Assembly: GCA_022496805.1 (NCBI GenBank)
Contig: CM040093.1
Location: 12,614,713 to 12,678,712 of the forward strand
Length of the DNA: 64,000 nt
From: Pohlia nutans
Lineage: Eukaryota > Streptophyta > Bryopsida > Bryales > Mniaceae
Direction: 5' to 3'
Below are positions 45,775 to 55,789 of the stretch, piece after piece. Position 1 is the first letter of the stretch, and every line of letters starts with the position of its first letter. Below the pieces are notes generated by a model. That model made no database searches and was not told where the DNA came from. It saw nothing but the letters and a program-made list of their open reading frames with translations. The position numbers and the translations under genes are program-made.

Positions 45775-48403
45775 TCAGCGATCACCATAGTTCTCAGGCT
45801 TGTGCTTTTTCCTCAGCTGTAAAATAAAGAGTTTCCACCCACACCCACATTTCTCAGCAACAGACAGAGAGAATTCATCATCATAATTCACTGCGTGAAG
45901 ATCTAAAGTTATTACTAAGACTAATTCAGACAATGTCCTTATATAGACACCAGTGAAGACGATCTTCCACAATGAGTACGGGCATGATATTGAATTTGAG
46001 ATTGTCTACAATATTAACATGATTGAGAACTCATGTTTGTTTTAGTTCATCTACTAAAAAGAAATTGAATATTTTTGCATATGGCATTCCTAGTTGCATT
46101 AGAATCTCTTTAATTTTGAGTCATTAAAGACAAGTCACAATGGACATTTAGTTGTTAAAAACATGTCACATTGAACAAGATTTCTACTAGTGTGTGAAAT
46201 TTATTAAACAATTTGAATGAAATACTCTCGAATATCCGAGAATGTTTTAGAATGTTCCAAATTATATATTCTAAAACTATTCTTGTCTACTAGACGTATT
46301 CGACACTTTGTCTAGTGGTCGAGTAGGACAACCCTACTTTTGCATGATGACTTACATATTGTATGTACTAGAGTTATCCTTAAAGTCACCTTGTGTTTGA
46401 ATAAGATACTGTGAATTTTGCATTAATGTACTCTTATTTGTTCACCCCAAATAGTTAAAAGGTAGGGAAGAGCTTAGTGGTCTATCATTATTAGGTGTGT
46501 AAGAGCTTGGTGGTCTTCAAACTCATGGAAAACTAGTTTAGCTGTCTTTCTTGACGGCTAAACTAGTTTCCCTTGAGTTTAGAGACCACCAAGCTCTTAC
46601 GCACCTAACAATGATAGACCACCAAGCTTTTCCATACTTTCTAACTATTTGGGGTGAACAAATAAGAGTACATTAAAGCAAAATTCACGGTATCTTAATC
46701 AAACACAAGGTGACTTTAAGGATAACTCTACTATGTGACAGAAAATATATTGCTATCGTAGGCACTTAACCTTGATAACTTTTTGACACATGGATGGTCA
46801 ACTTCTGTTGGGAATTGAATAAAACTAAAGAACCAAATCTGCAAAGAGTTTTTTTTCTTATGTTCTTTAGCATTCTTTGTAGCCTAGTGTGGATTGATCT
46901 GTACCTGATTTCTGCAGTTCTTCTTTCTGCAGTTTGTGGCTCGTGGGTGTAAACGTGCATAACATCTGCACACAACATTGATAGAACAATCATGTCTATA
47001 ATTAAACCTGGCTGCAATAGTCTTTCCACACAACAAGGATTAGCCTTTCTAATGAGTTAAGTCTAACAAAAAGCTTTAGTTGACAACTTACTTGCGGCAA
47101 ACTAGCTTATCCTGGTTGTGCTTCTTTGCCAATTCCATGAGATTGGGTGGATACCCATGAGGTATTCCTTTTCCATTTCCTCCTAGTAATCGCAATACCA
47201 AGTGCAACGTTGAACCTGTCATTTGTCCTTGCAACTTCAGATCACTTCATTGCATGCATATTAAGTCTAAGATTTAACTAATGCTGGAAACATAATTGTA
47301 AATTTAATAAAAAAAAATACGTCACTGTATTTTGGATTTTATTCCAACAGTGGAAAAGATGCATCCAAGTATTATTATAATGAAAGTTTAAAGGCTGACT
47401 TTAGTACCATTCTGGATATTGTAATCAGATATAGTGCAACCAAGCTCCAGTTGCTTCCCGGCGAAAATGAGCCGCTGCTGACAAGGCTGTATCCCTGGTA
47501 AACACTCAAACAAAAATTTAAAATTTCCTACATCGTGAACTTCATGTGACAGTTGTCCCTCTCTATTATGACATGTTTTAGAAGCTCTACTTTCAAGGTG
47601 GCAAACATGGATTAGTCACAAACTTGTCACATGTGTATTGCTTGAAACAATAAGATCGTCATATTATGGAGTTTCATTGTATGGAGGGTAGACTGTAACA
47701 TTCTATAGCTGATCTCACATACATCCTCAAAAGTTGAGTTGATTATGTTCATAATGTTATGATGGCCTAATATGGTAACCCCTTCAAAAATAGTGTGATT
47801 TTTGAGAAATATCTCTTTGGTAAGAAAAAAACATTGAAAAATTACAAAAATTAGAGGGTGTTTTAGGCACCATGGCTGCAACTATATACATGGTGTTAAA
47901 GACGGAATTTATAGCACACATAAAATGAGTTAAACATAACTCACACTATGTGAGATGCATAAAAGTGATACCCATATCAAACCATTCCCCAACATGATCA
48001 CACACTTTTTGTTAGCAATGTTAAGAGAATAGCTATAACAACATTACGGTTCCTAAATGTTGTTTAACAAAATGTAGCTTTGCTTGAGTTATTCCCAGGC
48101 TACGGTGTTCAAATTACTCCCCTACGTAGTTAACAAACGTAACACAGAGTATAATTATGATCCTGTAGTGATTCTTCATATAAAGTTGTCGAACTTTGAA
48201 TGGGAAGTCAACCAGCATGGATTCTCAAGGTGATATGTTTGTGATGAGAGAATCAAAATAAGATGATCATAAAAATCAATTTGTACTATAAACATACCAG
48301 TCTTTTTCTGAACTTCACACATGATTGCTGCGATGGTGAGATCAGTGCCATCAAAATTGATGGTGCAAGTTTTGCCCTCAAGGGCATTCACAAACACCTG
48401 CAT
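45775..48403 (-). CDS. UBA52-like: Divergent ubiquitin-ribosomal protein eL40 fusion gene
   Basis: Normally this fusion is cleaved after Gly-Gly into ubiquitin and the 52-residue large-subunit protein eL40. Five exons (48403-48298, 47494-47408, 47215-47092, 46965-46905, 45816-45775) join in phase to 139 codons; the usual length is about 128. The ubiquitin part starts [12 protein letters not shown], keeps [12 protein letters not shown] and [12 protein letters not shown], and has one extra residue near position 22. Relative to ubiquitin, K6 is Asn, K27 Met, K29 Glu, K63 Asn and R74 Leu; K11, K33, K48, the Leu8-Ile44-Val70 patch and Gly75-Gly76 remain. The eL40 part begins with an unusual linker, then [19 protein letters not shown] and ATNCRKKNC (zinc pattern C-x2-C-x10-C-x4-C intact) and an atypical tail. 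There are no stops or frameshifts. Ubiquitin is almost invariant in eukaryotes, so this is either a specialised paralogue or a gene released from constraint. Confidence 0.87.
46369..46730. repeat. 362-bp fold-back hairpin inside the last intron of the ubiquitin-eL40 gene
   Basis: The arms run TAGAGTTATCCTTAAAGTCA...AACTAGTTTAGC and their complement, about 175 bases each with few mismatches, around a loop of about 13 bases near 46550. No flanking duplication was found. A transcript would fold into a long double-stranded stem. Confidence 0.93.
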
Positions 48404-49470
48404 GATTCTAGACCTAACTTTACCCCAATGCCTAGTTGATTGGAAACTAGACTCTTTGATTAACAGTCACTCTCTGTGTACAACTGTATCACTTTGATTA
48501 ATTGTCGACGGATTTCTACAGTAATTTGGCAGAAAGAAAATGGAGTGCTCGATAACTTTACAATCAAATCTTCTATCTTACAAACTCAAGCTTCACATCT
48601 ACACAACAAAATAGACCTAGTTACAACAAAAATGGAGTGACTGAGGCTGCTGATCAGCTTTGGAAAGCTGACTTCTTTATATGTTGCCACGGATGTCTCA
48701 AAATTATGGCGGTATTGACTTTAATAATTTCTTGGCAACGAAGTTTCATAAGATATTCAGCAAGTCTTGATTGGAAACTTGGGCTGCAATCATACTCTGA
48801 TTGACATTCAACAGTGATTGACGTAACAAAACCAAAACTGGACAGAATGATAAAATGACCAAGCAAAAAAGAAATATAATTGAAAAAGAATAAAGCAAAA
48901 GTATGAGGAAAAGATTTTGAAGAAGAAATTGTAATTAATGTCTTAAGTTATGGAATTTAATACAACATGTGCTAAGTTCACTTGACACAAATTAATGTGG
49001 AGCTACCAAATACATCTATGACCATAATCAAAGACAAACCAAATTAATCAATAAATCACATAGTATAATTAGGAGGCCGGGGGGGTTTATAGTGCGTGTG
49101 GGAAATTAGTGAAGGTGATACTAAATATCATTATGATGTGTGATAAGAAGATTTTAGTCACTCAGTAAAACTTTCAGCCCTCACTAATTTTGAGATTTGG
49201 TGAAATAGTGCGTGCCTTAGGAATTAGTATCACACGCACTGAATGGGATAATCAGTGTAGTCTTTGGGCCAGCATTACGATGATTATTATAATTACTATT
49301 AATTACCATTATCAACAGTGATTGGTCAGTGATGAAGCTTGGGATTCAAGTATCATATGGCTTGGAAGAGGGGTCTTGGAGAGATTCCAAGTATACCGGA
49401 ATTTAAGGTCATATTCCTGGTAGAATTAAAATAAATGTAAGTAACATGACATTGCCAGGAAGCGGATACC

Positions 49471-49990
49471 AAATTCTTGTGGATTTAGCAGCTTGTGGGA
49501 AGGCTTTGTCTTTCAGAAATTAACCCCTAAACGTCCCAGCGTCCAGTTTCTGGACGTTTGTTGGTCAAACCCAATTTTGATCTTGAAGATGACTTTTGTC
49601 AAATTCTTGTGGATTTAGCAGCTTGTAGGAAAGCTTTGTCTTTCAGAAATTAACCCCTAAACGTCCCAGCGTCCAGTTTCTGGACGTTTGTTGGTCAAAC
49701 CCAATTTTGATCTTGAAGATGACTTTTGTCAAATTCTTGTGGATTTAGCAGCTTGTGGGAAGGCTTTGTCTTTCAGAAATTAACCCCTAAACGTCCCAAC
49801 GTCCAGTTTCTGGACGTTTGTTGGTCAAACCCAATTTTGATCTTGAAGATGACTTTTGTCAAATTCTTGTGGATTTAGCAGCTTGTGGGAAGGCTTTGTC
49901 TTTCAGAAATTAACCCCTAAACGTCCCAACGTCCAGTTTCTGGACGTTTGTTGGTCAAACCCAATTTTGATCTTGAAGATGACTTTTGTT
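49471..49990. repeat. Four tandem 130-bp copies spanning a transposon-host junction
   Basis: The units start at 49471, 49601, 49731 and 49861 (AAATTCTTGTGGATTTAGCA). Each contains about 50 bases of host flank, TTAA, and the first 80 bases of the CCCCTAAACGTCCCAG element. The copies differ at only a few positions. Confidence 0.96.
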
Positions 49991-50453
49991 GCTAATACAC
50001 CCGACTAAGAAAATGAAGTTTATTAAGTCTAGTTTGTACTCCACTTTTCAAATCTTAAAAATTCCAATTATTAAGTATTTTATTGCTTGTGCAAGCTTTG
50101 TAGCTCAAGGTTTGAATTACACTACATAGGATGTTCACCTTTCGAATTTCAAAATTTTAATAAAAAAATTCTATGGAAAACATATCATGTGATTCTCCAT
50201 TGTACTTTGTACCTGCTCCCAAAATTTAATTTAATTTTTTAAGCTTTTTTGTAATAAAAATTATTTTTTGAAGTATTTGACTTAAAAATTTGTTAAAAAG
50301 GCCGTATTAAATTAAAAAAATCTGAAAATTTCAAGACTGATAGGAAACATTCAATTCCATGCATGAAAAATATTACAAAATATATTTTGATAAATCTTGA
50401 AGGCTAAATTGTGTAGTTTGACTTTCCTTACAAAGGAGTGGTACGTTTAAGGG
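49524..50453. mobile_element. TTAA-inserted CCC-ended element with tandemly multiplied left end
   Basis: TTAA 49520-49523; left end CCCCTAAACGTCCCAGCG with the GTCCAGTTTCTGGAC hairpin, present four times through the 130-bp duplication; right end TACGTTTAAGGG, then TTAA 50454-50457. The last full unit is 49914-50453. The empty equivalent is at 18249-18252. Confidence 0.92.
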
Positions 50454-50644
50454 TTAAGAATGTAAGTTTATGTGTATGAACACGAAGTGAAGAAAAGGTA
50501 ACCTCATCACACTTGCATTTTCTCATGATTCTCATGATTCTCTGATTTCCAAACATTGAATATATTATGCTATGTTTTGACTGGGTTTTAATAGTGGTAT
50601 TAGGATACTGAATATAGGAGAAGGTGTACTTAAATTAATTCCTG

Positions 50645-50990
50645 TTTTTGTTGTTTAGAATAATTTATTCATGATTTAATTCAATTTATGGTGACAAAAT
50701 TCAATTGACAATTCATAACTTTTACATTGTAGGTCCAAAAGGCACAAAACAACTTCAGTGCACCCCTACTTGTCGAGAGCTTTCCAGCAATGCCAAGAAG
50801 GACATCAAAAACTCTCATAGTACATTTTTCATGATTTAATTCACTTTATAATGACGAAATTTGAATAAAAATTCCATAACTTTCACACCATATGTTCAAA
50901 CGCAATGAAACAAACTCTGTGCACCCCTCCTCATTAAGAGTTTTCCGATAGTAGCAAGAACGCAACCGGCGGACACATAGTATGGGAGAT
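50645..50990. repeat. Dispersed repeat, copy 2 (partner 34085-34345)
   Basis: Two internal half-copies (each with ATTCA.TTTAT, CATAACTTT and a GAGAGCTTTCC / GAGTTTTCCG block) continue at 51546-51630 beyond the inserted TTAA element. Confidence 0.7.
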
Positions 50991-50995
50991 ATTAA

Positions 50996-51541
50996 CCCCT
51001 AAAAGCTCGAGGGGTATTGAACTATACATAGATGTGTTATAATATATGCCTTCCATGTGTTTGATGAAGTTTGGTTCAATAGACAAAATGTAGGGCATCA
51101 TCTCTACAAAATAATCATATGTACAATCAAACTTCCAAAAAATAACTTTAGATATTATTTTAATGATTTAAAAGCATTAACCTTTGAAAATTTGTAAAAT
51201 TTTTAATTTTCACCTTTAGAGTTTTTAATTTAGCATGATTGGTTAAAGTTGGTTTATCTATTGTAAACTTCAAAAAAGAAAAAGAAATGATGGAGGGATC
51301 ATCATTACTTTCTCCAAATAGCAAATTTTATAACACTAAGACGATGTTGAGGTGATTCACTTTGAAAAATTCTCCCAGATGGAGATTAACTCGGATTGAC
51401 ATAATTCAAAATTTGTTGGAAAGTAGACTTGATGTAGTATTTTAAAATATCTTTTATTTTTCCAAAAACATTTTGTTTTGTTTTGGGCTGCCTCTTAAAT
51501 TCGGGCAACAATCAAAAAATGGTCGTTTGCGTGTTTAGGGG
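50996..51541. mobile_element. TTAA-inserted CCC-ended MITE (546 bp)
   Basis: TTAA 50992-50995, CCCCTAAAAGC left, GTGTTTAGGGG right, TTAA 51542-51545. It is inserted in the dispersed repeat. The partner repeat at 34311-34314 has TCAA at this position. Confidence 0.88.
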
Positions 51542-51684
51542 TTAATGTAACAAAACAAAACAAAACAAACAAACATCCTTCTTTAATGTATAGATCACCA
51601 TTTTGCAATGCGTAATTTTTTTTATAAATAAATCGTTGAGCATTACTTTGATAGCTTGAACTACTGGGTACTTCATATTACGAG

Positions 51685-51813
51685 CACTACAAGGAAACTA
51701 GTCTTTTCTCATTGACTAAAATCGAGAAAATCCTTGTCTTAATATGTGACCAGTTGTACTCACTAAGTGAGAAGTGACCAACGAGAAATGACTAGTTTGA
51801 ATTCCTTGTAATG
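51685..51813. mobile_element. CACTA-type MITE, 129 bp, GAG target duplication
   Basis: The left end is CACTACAAGGAA and the right end TTCCTTGTAATG (one base off). GAG flanks at 51682-51684 and 51814-51816. Confidence 0.88.
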
Positions 51814-51819
51814 GAGCTA

Positions 51820-52465
51820 TTCCTTTTGTTGTTACTCGGTTATTTGAGTTCATATATACTCTAGAACAACATAGTACTACATCGAAGGTAGGTAGGTTTA
51901 TTGCCCTTAGGGCTAAGTTGCATAGGTGATTGTTCTATTAATACGCTCGTTCCATCTTCATCATTCATGTATTTTCCACTTGAACCCTTTCTTCTATCTC
52001 TCTCCTCCAGTGGTCCATTGCATCCAAAAGAAAAGCCTTTCAAAGTATCTCCACCCTTCCGCCTTAAATGAACCACAACAAAGTGCTCTTAAGGGGCTCC
52101 CGAAACCAAAGTCTGGTGAGAAAACAATGCAACCCTCACATTGCATAATAAGAGGTCGCGCTATCACAGAAATGTCTCGTCGTCGCAGATCAAGAACAAA
52201 CACCTACAAATTTTGAATAGCGAGTGGAGATGGGAATAGCTTTGATTAGCGAGTGGATCAAGGACAGATCAACAACAAGCTTTGAATAGCGCGTAATAGG
52301 GGCGTGCTGAAAGAGTTTAGACGCCCTCGAGAAAAGCGAGTGGAGGCGAGGAAATAAAGAGGTTGCGCACTAATGTGCACTTTTGAGGGCCTGCAGTAGG
52401 TCCAATTTTGGAGCAAGGACGCACCATACAGCATAGTGGTCGTGTATGGTGCGAAAAGTGGAGAT
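51820..52465. other. Spacer, small hairpin only
   Basis: A short inverted pair CGCACCATACA / TGTATGGTGCG (52425-52460) and repeated GAATAGCG motifs (52217-52285). No gene recognised. Confidence 0.4.
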
Positions 52466-52473
52466 GCTCTTAA

Positions 52474-52830
52474 CCCCTAAACGTATCAGGGTGTCCTTGG
52501 AATTGACAATTTGAGAAAAAGCATCATAAACTACTATTTAGAAGAATATTTTGGAATTGATATACAAATGAAAGTTCTAGATTTTGAATTTTAGATTCCA
52601 TCTGTACAGTTTGATTCACAAATACTATCACCAATATTTAATTATAAAATTTGAAAGTTAAAATTAAAAATTCCTTCTAAATTTGATTACAAACAAAATT
52701 TTAATAATTTTTGAGTAAAATTTGTTGGAATGAATTTGAAATGAGATACTCTTAAACGTGGTGATTCTTTGAAATTTTTGTGTTTCTTAAATCTATGACC
52801 TCATTTTTGCAAGGCCACTTTTGAACTACA
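52474..52830. mobile_element. Truncated TTAA element related to subfamily A
   Basis: TTAA 52470-52473 and CCCCTAAACG; the interior (TCACCAATATTTAATTATAAA, AAATTTGAAAGTTAAAATT) is a divergent subfamily A body. The right end is missing. Confidence 0.65.
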
Positions 52831-53028
52831 GTCAATGTATGATATGAGTTGTGATTCGCATGAAGAGAATCCATAAGAACAGTGGTACCTACGAGTTTCC
52901 TTACTAAGAGTATTGCTGGGGTTTTGATTGAGACCCAGCCGTGTCGCATCTTATACCACTTGATGTGGCGAGAATGTGATTCTCATTTCCTCACTCACCC
53001 TTTACTAGATAAACTGCTCTAAACCCCC

Positions 53029-53334
53029 TAAGGTAGCGGACCCAATTCCCGTCCGAATTTCAGGTTCAGCAAGTTCTGTTTTTGGAGTGGCTATCAAAAT
53101 GATTCAGAAATATGTGTAGAGTTTGTACAAGCCCAATCCAACTTGAACCATATTTTTCAGACTATTATTGAATTACTTATGAATTTTTGAAGTTAGAGAT
53201 GTAGAGGTGCCAAAAGCCGTCCACCCCTAAAATGTCCATACCGGCTACATGAGAATTTCGAGGTCCAACCTAAAATGTACGCCCTGGCACTGGTCGGGAA
53301 TTGGACCCGGTTGGAAATCGGGTCCTCTACCTTA
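53029..53334. mobile_element. MITE with TAAGGTAG ends, 306 bp
   Basis: The left end TAAGGTAGCGGACCCAATTCC pairs with the right end GGTCCTCTACCTTA. A second inner GGGAATTGGACCC copy is near 53296. The target duplication is unclear. Confidence 0.6.
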
Positions 53335-53401
53335 CTTCCTTGACTGATTGTTACGGGGTTTGTCATGTGAGAGCTCTTACATAGTTGAACACCCAGTTTA
53401 A

Positions 53402-54186
53402 CCTTTTACCGCTCAACCTTGTTATGGAGAAACTATACATTTTTGGTGATTTAGTTTTTAAAACTCTCTCTGTTGAAATTAGGAATAATATTAATAGTAT
53501 TTAATCTTATAAATATCAGCATAGTTTAATCTAACAAGTGTCGGTTAAACTTTGGTAAGATCAGAACGTTCGATTGGAAGATCATAGTGTGTCTTTGAAC
53601 TATATAATGCACACTCAAAAACGGGATTTTGGAGGGTGTGTTACTTCAAAGTTGAATAGAATTTGGGTTAAATTTTCAAAAATGAAAGTCAAGTTGTTCA
53701 GCAATGAACTATGTCAACACCTCTTTGTTGCAATCTTTCATGTCTAGAACTGACTCGCACATATTTATTGTGAATTTTATAAGTGAGAGTGATTTATCCA
53801 TATACGGTTTAGGATAAAATTTATACGTATAAATATGAAAGGAATTGGTACATTGATCAAGATTGGAATACATACACTAATGGAACATGAACAAGAGAAC
53901 ACGATCCAAAAACAAAAGAAGATAAGAAACTTCTAAACACAAGAAGTACCGCATAATACATGTGTTGAATTCGTCTATACTTGCTATATTTATAATTATT
54001 TGCAATATTTTGGTGTTTTGATAGCTTCACAACTCCAAATCAAAATTTTATTTTTTGAAGTGTGTGCGTGAGACAAAGCCTCACATCTGAGCTTCAAACA
54101 TTAATGCTTGGTTTGAAGTAGATTTTACAGTAGGTTGCTAAAACATGCCTCTGCAACCACAATGTGGTTGTGTGGGCTGTAAAGGG
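53402..54186. mobile_element. TTAA-inserted CC-ended element (785 bp)
   Basis: TTAA 53398-53401, CCTTTTACCGCTCAACC left, GGTTGTGTGGGCTGTAAAGGG right, TTAA 54187-54190 shared with the next element. A CCACAATGTGG palindrome is near the right end. Confidence 0.72.
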
Positions 54187-54190
54187 TTAA

Positions 54191-54778
54191 TCCCTAAAGG
54201 ACCAGGGGGGGGGGGTGAACTCCCGGTTGAACTTAGCTCTTGTTTTCTTAACTAGCTCTTGTAACAAACTCAGTTTTTCATTGGTGTAGGGTAATTTTGA
54301 CAATCGGCACCATTAAAATTAAAGAAGTCTTACGTAGCTTTTGTATTAAAAAAGGATCAACAAAATCGTACAATTTTTGAGAAAATGCCACCGTTGAGAA
54401 GATTGATGGAACTTGTTTGGGGTGTTTTGTACACATGTTGAAATCAGATTGTTCAAAAGTGCTCCGAAAATTCTGAAATTCTTACTGTGCATAGAGATCA
54501 TCATTTTAAACATGTGATAAAATTTACACGTAATTTGGAGGTGTGAGGAGGAAGATATGAGGGTCTGAAGTAACGCCTAGATAGCCTCCTTGCAACTCAA
54601 AAAAATCACCAAAAATCGCACACTTCAAGAATTTCCGATCAGGAAGTAGCTATAGATTCAGCTTTCAAAAAGAGCAAGGTCTCTTTGTTGCTCATCCTAC
54701 AATTCAAAGCCCAAGAACCCGAAGTTCTTCACTTTTTAGTTTCAGAAGCCGCGTGGGGGCCTTATGGTCCTTTAGGGG
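54191..54778. mobile_element. TTAA-inserted MITE, subfamily C-like ends (588 bp)
   Basis: TCCCTAAAGGACC left (after shared TTAA 54187-54190) and GGTCCTTTAGGGG right, TTAA 54779-54782. A run of 11 G follows the left end. Confidence 0.85.
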
Positions 54779-54852
54779 TTAAGTTGGAATGAGCATCAAA
54801 ACTGATTGCTACGAAAGTTTGAAGATAAAAGCGGTTGTAGATAAAGAAAAAA

Positions 54853-54985
54853 GCAGTCAATAGAAAGAAGAAGGTAGTTCATCGAAAGAAACATGCAGTC
54901 GATGGAAAGGAAAAGTCAGTCGATAGAAAGGAAAAGGCATACGATAGAAAGAAAAAAGCGATGTCAAGAAAGAAGAAAGAGGGTC
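54853..54985. repeat. Degenerate 21-bp purine-rich tandem repeat
   Basis: About six units of the type GTCGATAGAAAGGAAAAG. Confidence 0.8.
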
Positions 54986-55118
54986 GTCACCACCAACGCT
55001 AACGGTACATGCAGAGTATTTCGGCCCTTTCCTAAGCAATATTCTGAAGCAGAATCGACAATGAGTGCCGATTCTGCTAGTGAGTGCCGATTCTGCACTC
55101 CGCTCTATACCGTTAACG

Positions 55119-55340
55119 CTACACTAAATAGTATATTTAGTGTGAGATAATTATAAGATTTGAAAATGTTATAGATTTTTACTCTCGACAAAAAAATTTA
55201 CAAAAGACATTGATTCCAATACTATTGAAAGATCCCCATCTTGACCAATATAGAGGGTAAAAAAATTGGTCAACAGTAAAAACTTACAACATGTTTATGT
55301 AAATTAGTGTATCTCACATTAAATATACTATTTAGTGTAG
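55119..55340. mobile_element. 222-bp MITE with 31-bp terminal repeats
   Basis: CTACACTAAATAGTATATTT at the left and its near-complement at the right (…ACTATTTAGTGTAG). The flanks TTAACG and TGAACG may be an imperfect duplication. Just upstream of the reductase gene. Confidence 0.75.
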
Positions 55341-55342
55341 TG

Positions 55343-55436
55343 AACGGGCCGAGTAGGGCGGATTCTGCCCTGTGTGCGGTCATAGGGCTGGCCCCATGAC
55401 CGCTTACAGGGCAGAATCCTCCCTACTCGGCCCGTT
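55343..55436. repeat. 94-bp GC-rich palindrome upstream of the reductase
   Basis: AACGGGCCGAGTAGGG...GGATTCTGCCCTGT pairs with ACAGGGCAGAATCC...CCCTACTCGGCCCGTT around GGTCAT / ATGACC. Only a few bases are unpaired. It lies about 350 bases upstream of the reductase ATG. A related GCAGAATCGGCA motif recurs at 55050-55100. Confidence 0.92.
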
Positions 55437-55789
55437 CTCTAGTACGTCACGCGTAGTGTAAGCAAAGCTGCTCCCGGCCACCCAGTCACCTGCCATCTCT
55501 GACTGTCCTTGCACTCTACTCGCTTCAATGCAACGACCACGCCATGAAGCTTTTTGCGATTTGTTTTTTGTTTTTCGAGAGGAACTTTTGCAATTCGCAT
55601 TTCTTTTCTGAGAGAAACCTTTCGCAATTTGCACTGCATGATGCATTTCTCTCCATCCTTTCGCCCTCAATCACCCTTTCACTGAATTAGAGGTCGTTGA
55701 TAAACCATTCCCGAACCTCTAGCAGCTCCGGATCGATTCATTGATTAAGGTTTTCAATTGGTGGACCGATTGTTTCCAATTTTTTTGAA

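Larger units (their letters stand above)
44985..50650. repeat. Segmental duplication, copy 2 (partner 13500-18620)
   Basis: Collinear with copy 1 but with about 3.1 kb (roughly 45280-48445) absent from the partner. That stretch holds the ubiquitin-eL40 gene. Copy 2 lacks the three TTAA elements found at 15070-17783 and has its own at 49524-50453. Confidence 0.85.
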
